DNA of 32,849 nt from Acinetobacter sichuanensis (GCF_003024515.2 NZ_PYIX02000043.1:1-32849); one strand, 5' to 3'; counted from the first letter of the stretch, positions 7,702-17,540 are shown. The notes: generated by a model from the letters alone, not told the origin. Program-made: numbers and translations.

Positions 7702-9708
7702 TTAGTCAGGCTTATATAGACCTAATTTTACCAAATGCAAGCGTAAAATACGTCTTAACTCTAAAACGGCTTCTGGCGTTTCTTGGATAGAGTGCCCACC
7801 TTTTATAATTTTTTCAGAGGCAGCGCCATCTAAATGCGCACTTTCATAAGGGACAATACCGTCAGACATGATACTAAAATCAGTTGTATCTGAGTTATTC
7901 CCCATAATTGAGTGATAAATCATGCCTTGTTTCGGCATGACATTTTTTGTAAGTTGCGTGAATTTTGAGTTATGGCTTAAATCACTTGGACCATTTTGAA
8001 TTAAGCCATGTCCAACTTCTTCAACAAAATTTTTCATATTCATATTTTGTTCTGTGACTGTATCTGCCAGAGCACCTAAGAAAGCACCTGGTAATTTAAT
8101 AATTTTTCGTGCAGCCAAAGTAAACCAACGATCAGCAAAGGCAGTACCACGATGAGGGGCTGAAACAAAAATAGCACGGTCAAAGTTCGGAATTGATGAA
8201 ATCGTTAAACGTGATTTAAAAACGGAATCATTCTTAAAGCGATCAAATTTACGATTGTTGAGCATTTTTAAAGCAGGTTGTGTCAGATCTGCATCACTGA
8301 CCAAAAGACGAGAAATAATCCCACCCATAGAGTGACCAATTAATACTGCATCTTTAGCCGCAACAGTGTCTTGACCAATATAATCAAATGTTTGATTAAT
8401 CAAAGCATTAATTTGAAAGCGACTTTCTAAAATAGGCATGTTGGTAGAGTAAAATACTTGCCAAACTTGAAAATGTTCACGTAAAACATGGTCGCCCATA
8501 ATATCATTGGTTAAACGTATCCATGCTTCAGGACTACTTGCTAAACCATGCACTAAAACAATCACTTTTTTATTTGGGTTAAAAGGTTCTAGCATATATA
8601 AATGCGGCATAGCCAAATGCTGATCACGATCAATCAAAGTCAAATAGGCAGCAGCACCTAAATTATTTTCTGCTAACCATAAACCATAAGGTGCAGAAAA
8701 ATTTGCAGCTAAAGGATATTCACGATCAGCAACTTGGACTTTTTCAGTCGAATAAGGGTCATAAATTTTTAAGCTAAAGTTAGGATTGTGAATAATTTCT
8801 TGAACACTTTTTCCTGATGTTGGTTGAGCAATAATACTGACAGATAAATAACGCGGATCGTGAATATTTGGATTCACTCCATTTTGATAATGATGGTGCA
8901 AAGGGTCGACGACATATTGGTCTTCTTCTGGACTTTTGGGGTCGGCTAAAATTGCGACAAATTCGGAACCAAAACCATCTCTACGGTTAAGTGAGCGTAA
9001 GCCTGAAAAGTTCAGATTATAACTAGACAGTAAGTTTTCAATATTTGCCTTATCTAATAATGGATAATGACTATAATCAATATGATAGACGCTTTGTCCA
9101 ATTTTAATTTCTTTTGCAACAGTTTTGTCTTTAGAGCGTAGACCATAAGTCGTGATCATTTTTGCTAACGCTTGGTTGTAAAAATCTCGAATTTGAACTT
9201 GGCGGTTATCGAAAATACGATCTTGCGGTAATCGTTTCGTTTCAAATAAATAAGCATAACTATAACGGATACTTTTATCCAACATGTTTAATTGCTGATC
9301 TAAACATGTATTGTAATTATCTTGATTAATTTTTTGTTTTTCTTCAGATTGGTGTTTAGCTAAAATACTAATTTTACAGCTTGAAGAATTATTTAAAGCA
9401 ATTGCTTTAGCTAAAAAAATCTCACTGGCTGCTGATAAAAGTTGCTCATCTTGAATTTGTGGGATTTTTTCTAAATCTTGTACACATTGTTCAGGCTGCT
9501 CGGTACATTTTTTAGCTTCGCTACCTGTCATCGAGAGTACATTTAAACTTGCCTCACTCATTTTGTTGCGAGTTAAAATGCTGTCACGCTCATTGGCAAT
9601 AGTGACATTCACTTTTTGATTTTTTACACTCACAACTTGACAGCCACTGAAGAAAAATGGAATCAGAGCGGTAAGGACTAGCAGTATATTTTTTTGAGTT
9701 AGCTGCAT
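7702..9708 (-). CDS. Large lipoprotein with C-terminal alpha/beta-hydrolase domain
   Basis: A 668-residue predicted lipoprotein esterase or lipase. I place the start at 9708, not 9720, because AGGA stands five bases before it. The N-terminus is a lipoprotein signal (NILLVLTALIPFFFSGC) with the acylated Cys at 23 followed by Gln, which favours the outer membrane. Residues up to about 370 form an N-terminal region I do not recognise. The hydrolase domain begins near VIVLVHGLASSPEAW (about 383-396, oxyanion loop), with the nucleophile elbow GHSMGG (Ser460). A late His is plausible in KGGHSIQE near the C-terminus. The domain resembles PGAP1/lipase-like hydrolases. Its substrate is unknown. It lies 127 bp downstream of another lipoprotein gene but a terminator separates them. 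Confidence 0.8.
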   Translation of the reverse strand: MQLTQKNILLVLTALIPFFFSGCQVVSVKNQKVNVTIANERDSILTRNKMSEASLNVLSMTGSEAKKCTEQPEQCVQDLEKIPQIQDEQLLSAASEIFLAKAIALNNSSSCKISILAKHQSEEKQKINQDNYNTCLDQQLNMLDKSIRYSYAYLFETKRLPQDRIFDNRQVQIRDFYNQALAKMITTYGLRSKDKTVAKEIKIGQSVYHIDYSHYPLLDKANIENLLSSYNLNFSGLRSLNRRDGFGSEFVAILADPKSPEEDQYVVDPLHHHYQNGVNPNIHDPRYLSVSIIAQPTSGKSVQEIIHNPNFSLKIYDPYSTEKVQVADREYPLAANFSAPYGLWLAENNLGAAAYLTLIDRDQHLAMPHLYMLEPFNPNKKVIVLVHGLASSPEAWIRLTNDIMGDHVLREHFQVWQVFYSTNMPILESRFQINALINQTFDYIGQDTVAAKDAVLIGHSMGGIISRLLVSDADLTQPALKMLNNRKFDRFKNDSVFKSRLTISSIPNFDRAIFVSAPHRGTAFADRWFTLAARKIIKLPGAFLGALADTVTEQNMNMKNFVEEVGHGLIQNGPSDLSHNSKFTQLTKNVMPKQGMIYHSIMGNNSDTTDFSIMSDGIVPYESAHLDGAASEKIIKGGHSIQETPEAVLELRRILRLHLVKLGLYKPD

Positions 9709-9776
9709 GGATATCCTCATAGGAACAACTTTTAGAAAATCATACGATTTTGCGTACAGAATTCAATGTTTTCTAT

Positions 9777-9809
9777 AAAAAATAGGTTGATCAAGTCAAC
9801 CTATTTTTT
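9777..9809 (-). terminator. Terminator of the TPR lipoprotein gene
   Basis: A perfect 14-bp stem (9777-9790 with 9796-9809, core TAGGTTGA / TCAACCTA) with a 5-nt loop and a six-base A/T base giving T runs both ways. It lies 27 bp past the stop codon of the gene ending at 9836. Confidence 0.88.
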
Positions 9810-9835
9810 ATCTTAATTTTGCAGAGACAAAATCA

Positions 9836-10768
9836 TTATTTAGATTGTGCTGGATTTTGTAGCACTTGCCAAACATTATAGCGACCAGATTTTTCAATTT
9901 CTTGAATTAAACGATCAACAACTTCAGCTTCTTCAGGATATTTTACTTTATAATTTTTTAAAGTTTGTAAAGCATTTTTCTTTTGCTCTATCCATAAGTA
10001 GTTATTTACAGAAGATAAATATGCTTCTTGTACACCTGCATTCATTGCTTTGTTTAAATATGGAATAGCTTCTTTTTGACCGCCACCTTCAGAAAGTGAG
10101 AAACCAAACCATAAATTTGCTTCAGCATCATCTTTATTGATTTTTAAAATACGTTGTGCGTAGTCTAAAGATTTAGTGGTATATGCTGGTCCTAAGTCCA
10201 AATTACGACCCAAAATACTGGCTTTAAAAGCACGAATCAAAATGTCAAATGAAGCATTAGGTGCAGCAGCTAAACTATCTAATTGAGCAGAAACTTCTTT
10301 TAACTTACTTTCAAAACCGCGACGTTCTTGACGGTCAATAAACTGAGGTGGGTAATGACGTGCTTTGCCTTCAACCATTTGTAAAAGATCATCAATTGCA
10401 GTGATGTCAATTTCATCTTGTCCTGCAATCACTGCATATTTCATGGTACGTTGATTATTGTTGACTAAAGGTACAATGAGCTTATTTTGATCTAAAATAA
10501 TTTTAGCATTTGGGTTTTGTGGATCAGTCACTTCCATTTTTTGTAAAGGGGCAGCCGCAGCTTTTTGAAGCTCTAACTCAAATACAGGAGGTTGGTCATA
10601 ATTAAAAGGATTTAAAGCATAAAAAGGTGGAGCAATATCTGGTTCTGTGTAGACGATTGGTTCATTACTCGCAGCTTTATTTGATGGTTTATGTAAGGAT
10701 GTTGTTGTAGAACAAGCAGCAAGCACTGAAGCTGATAAAATAGCTAATGCTAATGGCTTAATCGTCAT
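9836..10768 (-). CDS. TPR-like lipoprotein of unknown function
   Basis: A 310-residue predicted lipoprotein. The start at 10768 is preferred over 10834 because GGAAG stands six bases before it and it gives a clean signal: MTIKPLALAILSASVLAAC, with a perfect LAAC lipobox (Cys19) followed by Ser, which favours the outer membrane. Residues 20-60 are a Pro/Ser/Asn-rich linker. The C-terminal half has helix-turn-helix pairs of tetratricopeptide type (SLDYAQRILKINKDDAEANL, then EAIPYLNKAMNAGVQEAYL and ALQTLKNYKVKYPEEAEVV). TPR lipoproteins usually act as scaffolds for envelope complexes. I cannot name its partner. The large lipoprotein hydrolase follows it on the same strand. Confidence 0.75.
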   Translation of the reverse strand: MTIKPLALAILSASVLAACSTTTSLHKPSNKAASNEPIVYTEPDIAPPFYALNPFNYDQPPVFELELQKAAAAPLQKMEVTDPQNPNAKIILDQNKLIVPLVNNNQRTMKYAVIAGQDEIDITAIDDLLQMVEGKARHYPPQFIDRQERRGFESKLKEVSAQLDSLAAAPNASFDILIRAFKASILGRNLDLGPAYTTKSLDYAQRILKINKDDAEANLWFGFSLSEGGGQKEAIPYLNKAMNAGVQEAYLSSVNNYLWIEQKKNALQTLKNYKVKYPEEAEVVDRLIQEIEKSGRYNVWQVLQNPAQSK

Positions 10769-11053
10769 ATTGATCTTCCAAGAATTTGTTGTATAAAGTA
10801 AGAAAAGTCTAAGTGTCAGTCTAAGAAAACTCATTTAAACATGCAACTTTTAAAACTAGAAGTCTTAAAATTTATACAGAATACAAACGTGTTTAAGCTA
10901 ACTGATCAGAAAAGCCTTTTATTTAGATAATTGTGAGGGGAAGTTAGACAGATGGTTTTCTTTTCAATGTGATGGCTGAAATCGCTTTATGGTCAATATA
11001 TGCAAATTTGTGCAATGACTCAAAAACGATCAAATTTTGATGATGATCAAAGA
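10769..11053. other. Gene-free stretch upstream of the TPR lipoprotein
   Basis: About 285 bp between the TPR lipoprotein start and the cysE terminator. It must hold the promoter of the lipoprotein gene. I see no open reading frame, repeat or recognisable operator in it. Confidence 0.4.
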
Positions 11054-11094
11054 AAAAGGTCGCTTTATTTTTGATAACAATAAAGAGACCTTTT
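11054..11094 (-). terminator. Terminator of the dnaE-trmJ-cysE unit
   Basis: A 16-bp stem with one mismatch (11054-11069 with 11079-11094, core AAAAGGTC and GACCTTTT) and a 9-nt loop. It lies 55 bp past the cysE stop codon, with a U-rich 3' arm in the cysE direction. Confidence 0.82.
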
Positions 11095-11148
11095 ACAGGA
11101 TAAATTTTAACAGTTTAAAATAATTTTGAATGAATGCTTACAATCAAA

Positions 11149-11970
11149 TCACTTAGTTTGTGCTTCACACTCGCGACGCACATCCTCAATAATTTTGAGT
11201 TCTTCATCACTATAAGGTTGTTGATCAACAGCATCTAATTTATTAAATGTTGGATCTAATAAAGATAAACGATGACACAAGCTGTTCATACGTTTTTCAT
11301 TTTGCTCTAAACGATCAAGTAGAACACGCATACCTTCAAGCATTGGATCTGTTTGTTCTTGGGTTGCTGCATAGGGTTGGAAGTTTGTATTTTCAGCTAA
11401 ACTTTCAATTTGTTCTGGGCAAGGAGCACTTTGTTCTGCTGTCGTTGTTGGTTCTTTGTCTTTGAGAATAAAACGTGCAGCGCTGCCAACAGCAGTTGCT
11501 CCTTCAGGAATGGCTTTGGTCACGACGGCATTAGAGCCAACTTTAGCATTTTTACCTACTGTAAATGGACCAAGAATTTTTGCACCTGCACCAACAATTA
11601 CACCATCTTCTAAAGTTGGATGACGTTTGCCTTGATTCCAAGTTGTTCCGCCTAAAGTAACACCATGATAAAGTGTAACATCGTCACCAATTTCGGCAGT
11701 TTCTCCAATCACCACACCCATGCCATGATCAATAAAGAAACGTTTACCAATTTTTGCACCAGGATGAATTTCAATACCTGTGGTAAAACGGCTAAAAGAA
11801 GACAACATACGTGCTGAAGTTTTACAGTCTTTGATCCATAGCTCATGTGCAACACGGTGCATAATGAGAGCATGTATTCCTGGATAGGTTGTTAAAACTT
11901 CAAGTGTATTACGCGCAGCAGGATCACGCGCAAACACAGCTTGGATATCTTCTTTAAGCTGTTTTAGCAT
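11149..11970 (-). CDS. cysE: Serine O-acetyltransferase
   Basis: Cytoplasmic enzyme that acetylates L-serine with acetyl-CoA, the committing step of cysteine synthesis. The 273-residue product has an N-terminal helical domain (about 1-65) and then a left-handed beta-helix of hexapeptide repeats (IEIHPGAKIGKRFFIDHGMG, VVIGETAEIGDDVTLYHGVT). The catalytic His82 (IDHG) and the conserved His117 (KRHP) are spaced as in E. coli CysE (His158 and His193). The C-terminal 100 residues form a charged, probably helical extension beyond the usual feedback-inhibition tail. Its start overlaps the trmJ stop by one base (TAATG), so translation is coupled. Confidence 0.95.
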   Translation of the reverse strand: MLKQLKEDIQAVFARDPAARNTLEVLTTYPGIHALIMHRVAHELWIKDCKTSARMLSSFSRFTTGIEIHPGAKIGKRFFIDHGMGVVIGETAEIGDDVTLYHGVTLGGTTWNQGKRHPTLEDGVIVGAGAKILGPFTVGKNAKVGSNAVVTKAIPEGATAVGSAARFILKDKEPTTTAEQSAPCPEQIESLAENTNFQPYAATQEQTDPMLEGMRVLLDRLEQNEKRMNSLCHRLSLLDPTFNKLDAVDQQPYSDEELKIIEDVRRECEAQTK

Positions 11971-12803
11971 TAGTTTTGATCCTCATTTTTTGACTTTTTC
12001 CATGTACCATTATTCAAGGCTTGAACACGACTAAATATGCCTCGTAATAAATGATATTCCATTTTATCTAATTGTATACGCCCGAATAATCGACGCAAGC
12101 GTAAAGGCAGCAATCTTGGGTTTTTCGGGTCTAAAAATTCAATTTCTGCTAACATTTTTTCGATATGTGGATAAAATTGTTCCATTTGTTCATGCGTAAC
12201 TAAGGGTTCATCCCAATGCATATCTTCTGAATCCGTTACATGCATCACAGCTTGAGGGTCTGTTTTTTTATCTGCCAATTCAAGTGTTGCCATACGCATT
12301 TCATAACAAATGACTTGGATTGCTTGCGAAACATTGAGTACACCATAGTCACTATTCACAGGAATAGTCACATGATAATTTGCAAGGGCGAGTTCTTCAT
12401 TGGTGAGTCCTCGATCTTCACGACCAAAAACAATGGCGATTTCTTGTTGATCTTGAATCACGGCATTCATTGACTTTTGCGCGGCTGGACGAGCATCAAG
12501 CAATGGCCAAGGAATGGTACGACTACGTGCGCTAGTACCAAAAACTAAATGACAATCTTTAATTGCATCTTCTAAAGTTTCAACAATTTCAATTTGTTCG
12601 ATTAAATCTGTTGCACCAGCCGCAAGCGCATCAATGTCAGGATGTGGGTAAGTTTTAGGAGACACTAAGACCAGTTTTGACAAGCCCATAGTTTTCATGG
12701 CACGCAATGCACTGCCAATATTTGCAGGGAGAGTGGTATTGACCATCACAATACGTACATGACTTAAATGCTGTGAAACCACAGCATTATCGATAATATT
12801 CAT
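11970..12803 (-). CDS. trmJ: tRNA (cytidine/uridine-32-2'-O)-methyltransferase
   Basis: SPOUT-class methyltransferase that adds a 2'-O-methyl group to position 32 of certain tRNAs. The 277-residue protein begins with the RNA-methyltransferase motif VRIVMVNTTLPANIGSALRA and has the knot motifs IAIVFGREDRGLTNEELALA and ITIPVN-like VTIPVNSDYGVLNVSQAIQV, where S-adenosylmethionine binds. The C-terminal 100 residues form the TrmJ-specific extension (EQFYPHIEKMLAEIEFLDPK). It lies 36 bp after dnaE and overlaps cysE by one base. The trmJ-cysE pairing is also seen in other gammaproteobacteria. Confidence 0.92.
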   Translation of the reverse strand: MNIIDNAVVSQHLSHVRIVMVNTTLPANIGSALRAMKTMGLSKLVLVSPKTYPHPDIDALAAGATDLIEQIEIVETLEDAIKDCHLVFGTSARSRTIPWPLLDARPAAQKSMNAVIQDQQEIAIVFGREDRGLTNEELALANYHVTIPVNSDYGVLNVSQAIQVICYEMRMATLELADKKTDPQAVMHVTDSEDMHWDEPLVTHEQMEQFYPHIEKMLAEIEFLDPKNPRLLPLRLRRLFGRIQLDKMEYHLLRGIFSRVQALNNGTWKKSKNEDQN

Positions 12804-12839
12804 TCGATATCCAAAGTATTTAATTTAAATCAGAGAGAT

Positions 12840-15800
12840 TTATGAAAATTGACTGACATCAGCCATATATTGATCCATCGCATCATCCATGCTCATATCG
12901 CTAGGCGGGGCTGCAATTTGAGTTGGTTTGGCTAATTCACGTTGATCCACTGCTTTGGCTGCTTTAGATTTCACTTGATATTCAACATGAATGGATTCTT
13001 TACCAAAATAATCACGTAATTTTGCAAGTAAATCATCTAAAGGGGCAACTTTCCACTGTTGTCCTAAATGAAGCTCAGTTGTGGCATAGCTATAGTCAAG
13101 TAGCAGATGTAAAGGAATGTGCTGACATAAATCAACATGGCAGAAAGATTGTAAAATATTTTGTAAATCATGACTTAATGTTTTTGTCATGATTTCTGGA
13201 GAAAGTTTAATCGCAATGTGATTGGCACGCTTTTGACGAATTTCATTTAAGGTAAATGCTTTGGTTAAGCGTCCCATTGGACGGTCAAAGCCTTCTCGCT
13301 CATAGATTTCACCCTCTATGACCACCACTTTTTCATTTTGAATCATATCTTTGAAACGTTGGAAGCGCTCATGATTTGCTGAAACTTCAATACGTGCTGT
13401 ACCATCATCAAGCGTCATCATCATACGATTTGGGAAGTTCGCAACGTCTACCACCAAACCAGCAAAGACAGTCGTAACTCCACGACGAGTAGGGGTGAGT
13501 TCACTAATTTTGTTTGGAATAAAGGCTTTTAGTTCTGGTTTATAGACATCAATTGGATGTCCAGTAAGATATAAACCGAGTGTATCTTTTTCGCCTTTTA
13601 AACGAACTTCATCTGACCAAGGTTTAACAGGTTTGGCAGGTTTACGCTGAACTTCTTCGACCTCACCAAACAAATCCATAATGCCTGTTTCACGGTTAGA
13701 ACGTGCCTGTTCAGCCGCTTGAACTGCTTCAGGGAGTTGTAACATCAGACTGGCACGTTCAATGCCTAAACAATCCAATGCACCCGCACGAATTAAGGCT
13801 TCCAATGTACGTTTATTGATTTTTTTCAAATCAACACGATGACAGAAATCAAATAAATCCTTAAACGGACCATCATGTAAGCGTGAATCTATCACCGATT
13901 GCATGGCTTGTTCACCCACACCTTTAATGGCACCTAAACCATAAACGATAGTTTCAGCGTCAGAGGCATGGAATTGGTAAAACGACATATTTACAGAAGG
14001 AGGTAATACATTTAAGTCATTGATACGGCAGTCATCAATCAGAAAAACAATATTATCAGTATTCTGCATTTCCGAAGACATGACCGCAGCCATAAACTCG
14101 GATGGATAATGCGCTTTAAGCCATGCAGTTTGATAAGCCACGAGTGCGTAAGCTGCCGCATGGGATTTGTTAAAGCCATAGCCTGCGAATTTTTCCATAT
14201 AGTCAAAGATATGGTTGGCAGTACCTTCGTCAATGTCTTTTTTAGCCGCACCTTCAATAAAGATTTGGCGCTGTTTGACCATTTCTTCAGGTTTTTTCTT
14301 ACCCATGGCACGACGTAAGATATCCGCACCACCAAGCGAATAGCCTGCACAGAATTGTGCAGCTTGCATTACCTGTTCTTGATACACCATGATGCCATAA
14401 GTCGGCTCAAGAACACTTTCAAGTAGTGGATGTAAATATTCAAATTCACCACCGTGCATACGGTGAATAAAGTCAGGAATCAGATCCATTGGACCCGGAC
14501 GATATAAAGACACGAAGGCAATAATTTCTTCAAATTTGCTTGGGCGTGCTTCTTTGAGCATTTTTTTCATACCCACGGATTCAAACTGGAACACCGCAGT
14601 GGTATTGGCTTCGGCAAAGACGAGGTAAGCATCTTTATCGTCAAGTGGAATATGGGCAATGTCCAAAGGTTTTTCAGCTTGAATGCGCTTATTGATATTT
14701 TGAACTGCATCTTCAATGACCGTTAGGTTACGCAAACCCAAAAAGTCGAACTTCACAAGACCTGCGGCTTCAACATCATCCTTATCAAATTGGGCAACAC
14801 GGGCTGTACCATCGGCTTCACACATGACAGCAGAATAATCGGTAATTTTGGTGGGTGCGATGACCACACCGCCTGCATGCTTACCTGTATTTCGGGTAAT
14901 GCCTTCCAGTTTAAGTGCCATTTCCCAGATTTCAGCTGCATCATCATTGTCAGGGTTGGATGGGTTGGTCACAATATCTTTGAGTTGTGGCTCAGCCTCA
15001 ATGGATTCCTCCAAAGTTAAACCCAAAGGCTTGGTTGGAATCATTTTTGAAATACGGTCAGCCAGACCATAAGATTTGCCTAATACACGCGCAACATCTC
15101 GAATCGCACCTTTGGCTGCCATAGTACCGAAGGTCGCAATCTGTGAAACGGCATCACGACCATAATGGCGTGCCACGTAGTCAATGACTTTATCACGACC
15201 TGCAATACAGAAATCGACGTCAAAGTCGGGCATGGATACACGTTCTGGATTTAAGAAACGTTCGAAAAGCAGGTCATAGCGCAGAGGGTCTAAGTCAGTG
15301 ATTTTTAAACTGAATGCGACCAATGAACCTGCACCTGAACCACGACCAGGTCCCACAGGAACGCCATTATTTTTTGACCATTGAATGAAGTCCATAACGA
15401 TCAGAAAGTAGCCGGGGAATCCCATTTTATTGATAATGCCAAGTTCATAGGCAAGTCGTTCATCATAAGGCTTACGGATTTCTGCCCAATCTTCATCACG
15501 CTTTTCTACAGGGTATAGAACGTCAAGGCGTTCTTCTAAACCCACTTCAGACAAATGCGCAAAGTAGGTGTCAATGGTATGACCTTCTGGGATTGGGTAG
15601 TCAGGTAAGTCATTGAAGCCTAAGCGTAAAGAAACAGTACAACGTTTCGCAATCTGTACTGTATTTTCAATGGCACTCGGAATGTCTGCAAACAGCTCAA
15701 TCATTTCTTGTGATGATTTGAAATATTGCTCAGTGCTGTAGTTTTTAGGACGTTTGTTATCACCGAGTACATAGCCATCAGCAATACATACACGGGCTTC

Positions 15801-16412
15801 ATGCGCTTCAAAATCTTCGGGTTTGATAAAGTGGACATCGTTATGTGCCACTACACCAATATTATATTTTGCAGCAAGTTTAACAGCTTCCTGATTAAAG
15901 CTTTCTTCCATCGGGCGACCGGTACGGGTCAATGCCAAATATACCCGATTACCAAATTTGCTCACCCATTCTTCAAGTAAGGGTTCAGCTTTTTCAGGAT
16001 ATGCTGAACACAGCATTTCACCCACATCACTGTGTAAACCCAATAAAACAATTAAATCTTGAGATTGTTCTAGCACCCAGTCTTTTTGAATGCAGGGAAT
16101 GGAAAGTTGTTGTCCTTCAATAAAACCGCGTGACACAATTTCGGTCAGTCCACGCCAGCCTTTGTTGGTCATGGCTAATAAAGTGGCTTTGTGGTTAGCA
16201 TCATTCAAGCGAATGGTACTGCCAAAGATTGGTTTAATCCCTTTACCAATGACTTTATTATAAAATTTAACTGCGGCATGCAGATTGGATAAGTCGGTAA
16301 GGGCTAAAGCAGGCATTTCATCTGACGCAGCAGCTTTAATCAGATCAGGTATACGAACGATCGACTCTGTGATCGAAAATTCTGTAAAAATACCAAGATG
16401 AACAAACTGCAT
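12840..16412 (-). CDS. dnaE: DNA polymerase III alpha subunit
   Basis: Replicative polymerase catalytic subunit of 1190 residues. I start it at 16412 (MQFVHLGIFTEFS), which aligns with other DnaE N-termini; an in-frame ATG at 16451 would add 13 unlikely residues. Domains in order: PHP domain (about 1-270), polymerase palm, thumb and fingers (about 270-900), then helix-hairpin-helix, OB-fold (about 980-1070) and tail. The first two catalytic aspartates are Asp396 and Asp398 in SMPDFDVDFC; the third is in GLVKFDFLGLRNLT. GPGRGSGAGS and YQEQVMQ are also typical. Position 9 is Phe where E. coli has a His in the degenerate PHP site (see findings). It leads a packed minus-strand run with trmJ and cysE. 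Confidence 0.97.
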   Translation of the reverse strand: MQFVHLGIFTEFSITESIVRIPDLIKAAASDEMPALALTDLSNLHAAVKFYNKVIGKGIKPIFGSTIRLNDANHKATLLAMTNKGWRGLTEIVSRGFIEGQQLSIPCIQKDWVLEQSQDLIVLLGLHSDVGEMLCSAYPEKAEPLLEEWVSKFGNRVYLALTRTGRPMEESFNQEAVKLAAKYNIGVVAHNDVHFIKPEDFEAHEARVCIADGYVLGDNKRPKNYSTEQYFKSSQEMIELFADIPSAIENTVQIAKRCTVSLRLGFNDLPDYPIPEGHTIDTYFAHLSEVGLEERLDVLYPVEKRDEDWAEIRKPYDERLAYELGIINKMGFPGYFLIVMDFIQWSKNNGVPVGPGRGSGAGSLVAFSLKITDLDPLRYDLLFERFLNPERVSMPDFDVDFCIAGRDKVIDYVARHYGRDAVSQIATFGTMAAKGAIRDVARVLGKSYGLADRISKMIPTKPLGLTLEESIEAEPQLKDIVTNPSNPDNDDAAEIWEMALKLEGITRNTGKHAGGVVIAPTKITDYSAVMCEADGTARVAQFDKDDVEAAGLVKFDFLGLRNLTVIEDAVQNINKRIQAEKPLDIAHIPLDDKDAYLVFAEANTTAVFQFESVGMKKMLKEARPSKFEEIIAFVSLYRPGPMDLIPDFIHRMHGGEFEYLHPLLESVLEPTYGIMVYQEQVMQAAQFCAGYSLGGADILRRAMGKKKPEEMVKQRQIFIEGAAKKDIDEGTANHIFDYMEKFAGYGFNKSHAAAYALVAYQTAWLKAHYPSEFMAAVMSSEMQNTDNIVFLIDDCRINDLNVLPPSVNMSFYQFHASDAETIVYGLGAIKGVGEQAMQSVIDSRLHDGPFKDLFDFCHRVDLKKINKRTLEALIRAGALDCLGIERASLMLQLPEAVQAAEQARSNRETGIMDLFGEVEEVQRKPAKPVKPWSDEVRLKGEKDTLGLYLTGHPIDVYKPELKAFIPNKISELTPTRRGVTTVFAGLVVDVANFPNRMMMTLDDGTARIEVSANHERFQRFKDMIQNEKVVVIEGEIYEREGFDRPMGRLTKAFTLNEIRQKRANHIAIKLSPEIMTKTLSHDLQNILQSFCHVDLCQHIPLHLLLDYSYATTELHLGQQWKVAPLDDLLAKLRDYFGKESIHVEYQVKSKAAKAVDQRELAKPTQIAAPPSDMSMDDAMDQYMADVSQFS

Positions 16413-16588
16413 AGATAGAAACCCTTTCATAACAACGTATGATTTTAACACGCTTCATTTAGATATGTCGGTGAAACTTAATCAATCTTATTTTGTTGTT
16501 GAATAGTTGCATGTTTTGCAATCATTAAAAAATCTTAATATCATTAGGCTTTACAATAAATGAATTGTTTAGTCCTTAAAGGAAACAG

Positions 16589-17476
16589 ATGAAAATTAAA
16601 ACATTATTTTTATTGGGTTGTTTAGCTTTACCTGTTACAAGCGTTGTTTATGCAGAAGTTGAATATAGTTCCACTTTAGTCAAAAAAGCACAATCTGGTG
16701 ATGCTCAAGCACAATATGAATTGGGTGAAGCATATTATCAAGGTTATGGTGTAGAGGAAAATTTAGCAGAAGCGTTAAAGTGGTATCGTAAGGCAGCAGC
16801 AAAAGATAATTTAGAAGCCATTTACTCAATCGGTTATATGTACGATGAAGGTGAAGCCGTTAAAGAAGATAATGTCGAAGCGATGAAATGGCTGCTCAAA
16901 GCTGCTGAGAAAGGTCATTTATTAGCACAATATCGCTATGGTCAAACTTTAGAAAATGGCGAAGAAGGTGTCAAAGCTGATCCTAAAAAAGCCATGACAT
17001 GGATACAAAAAGCTGCGGATGGTGGTCTTGCAGAAGCACAATATCATGCAGGTTATAATTATGAAATGGGTGAATATGTCACCAAAGACTTGAAAAAAGC
17101 AGTTCAATATTATCAACTGGCTGTAGCTCAAGAAAATCGTGATGCACAAAATAATTTAGGCGTTTTATATCATGATGGTGATGGTGTTACCCAAGACTAT
17201 GCCAAAGCATTACAACTGTATACTTTAGCTTCTGAGCAAGGCAATGAACTTGCAACGTCAAACCTAGGTTTATTGTATGAAAATGGCGAAGGTGTAAAAA
17301 AAGATTTTAAACGCGCAGCAAAGTATTATGAATTGGCTTATGAACAAGGCGATCATGATGCACTTGAAAGCTTGGCAAATCTTTATGAAACAGGTGGTTT
17401 TGGTTTGAAAAAAGATGCAAGTAAAGCGAAGGAATATCGTGAATCAATCGCGGCAACAGCAAGTGCTGCAGAATGA
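16589..17476 (+). CDS. Secreted Sel1-repeat protein
   Basis: A 295-residue periplasmic protein. The signal peptide is MKIKTLFLLGCLALPVTSVV ending in YAE; the Cys at 11 is too early for a lipobox, so I favour cleavage by signal peptidase I after YA. From residue 30 on it consists of about seven 36-residue Sel1-like repeats of the type AxYxLGxxYxxGxGVxxDxxxAxxWYxxAA. Such solenoids bind protein partners; the specific role is unknown. The ribosome-binding site AAAGGA lies five bases before the ATG. It is monocistronic and convergent with the asparaginase gene, sharing a terminator with it. Confidence 0.85.
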   Translation: MKIKTLFLLGCLALPVTSVVYAEVEYSSTLVKKAQSGDAQAQYELGEAYYQGYGVEENLAEALKWYRKAAAKDNLEAIYSIGYMYDEGEAVKEDNVEAMKWLLKAAEKGHLLAQYRYGQTLENGEEGVKADPKKAMTWIQKAADGGLAEAQYHAGYNYEMGEYVTKDLKKAVQYYQLAVAQENRDAQNNLGVLYHDGDGVTQDYAKALQLYTLASEQGNELATSNLGLLYENGEGVKKDFKRAAKYYELAYEQGDHDALESLANLYETGGFGLKKDASKAKEYRESIAATASAAE

Positions 17477-17492
17477 TTGATGTATATGCTAT

Positions 17493-17525
17493 AAATAAGC
17501 GCCGATGAGGCGCTTATTTTTTGTT
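17493..17525. terminator. Shared terminator of the Sel1 and asparaginase genes
   Basis: A perfect 11-bp stem (17493-17503 with 17509-17519, core AAGCGCC / GGCGCTT) with a GATGA loop, followed by a T-rich run on the plus strand. The minus-strand side is also T-rich. It lies between two convergent genes. Confidence 0.92.
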
Positions 17526-17540
17526 TTAACTTCAAAAAAG

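Noticed and set aside
14039..15072. Several open frames of 60-100 codons on both strands inside dnaE
   Set aside because: They lie wholly inside a strongly conserved gene, lack ribosome-binding sites and show no recognisable protein features.
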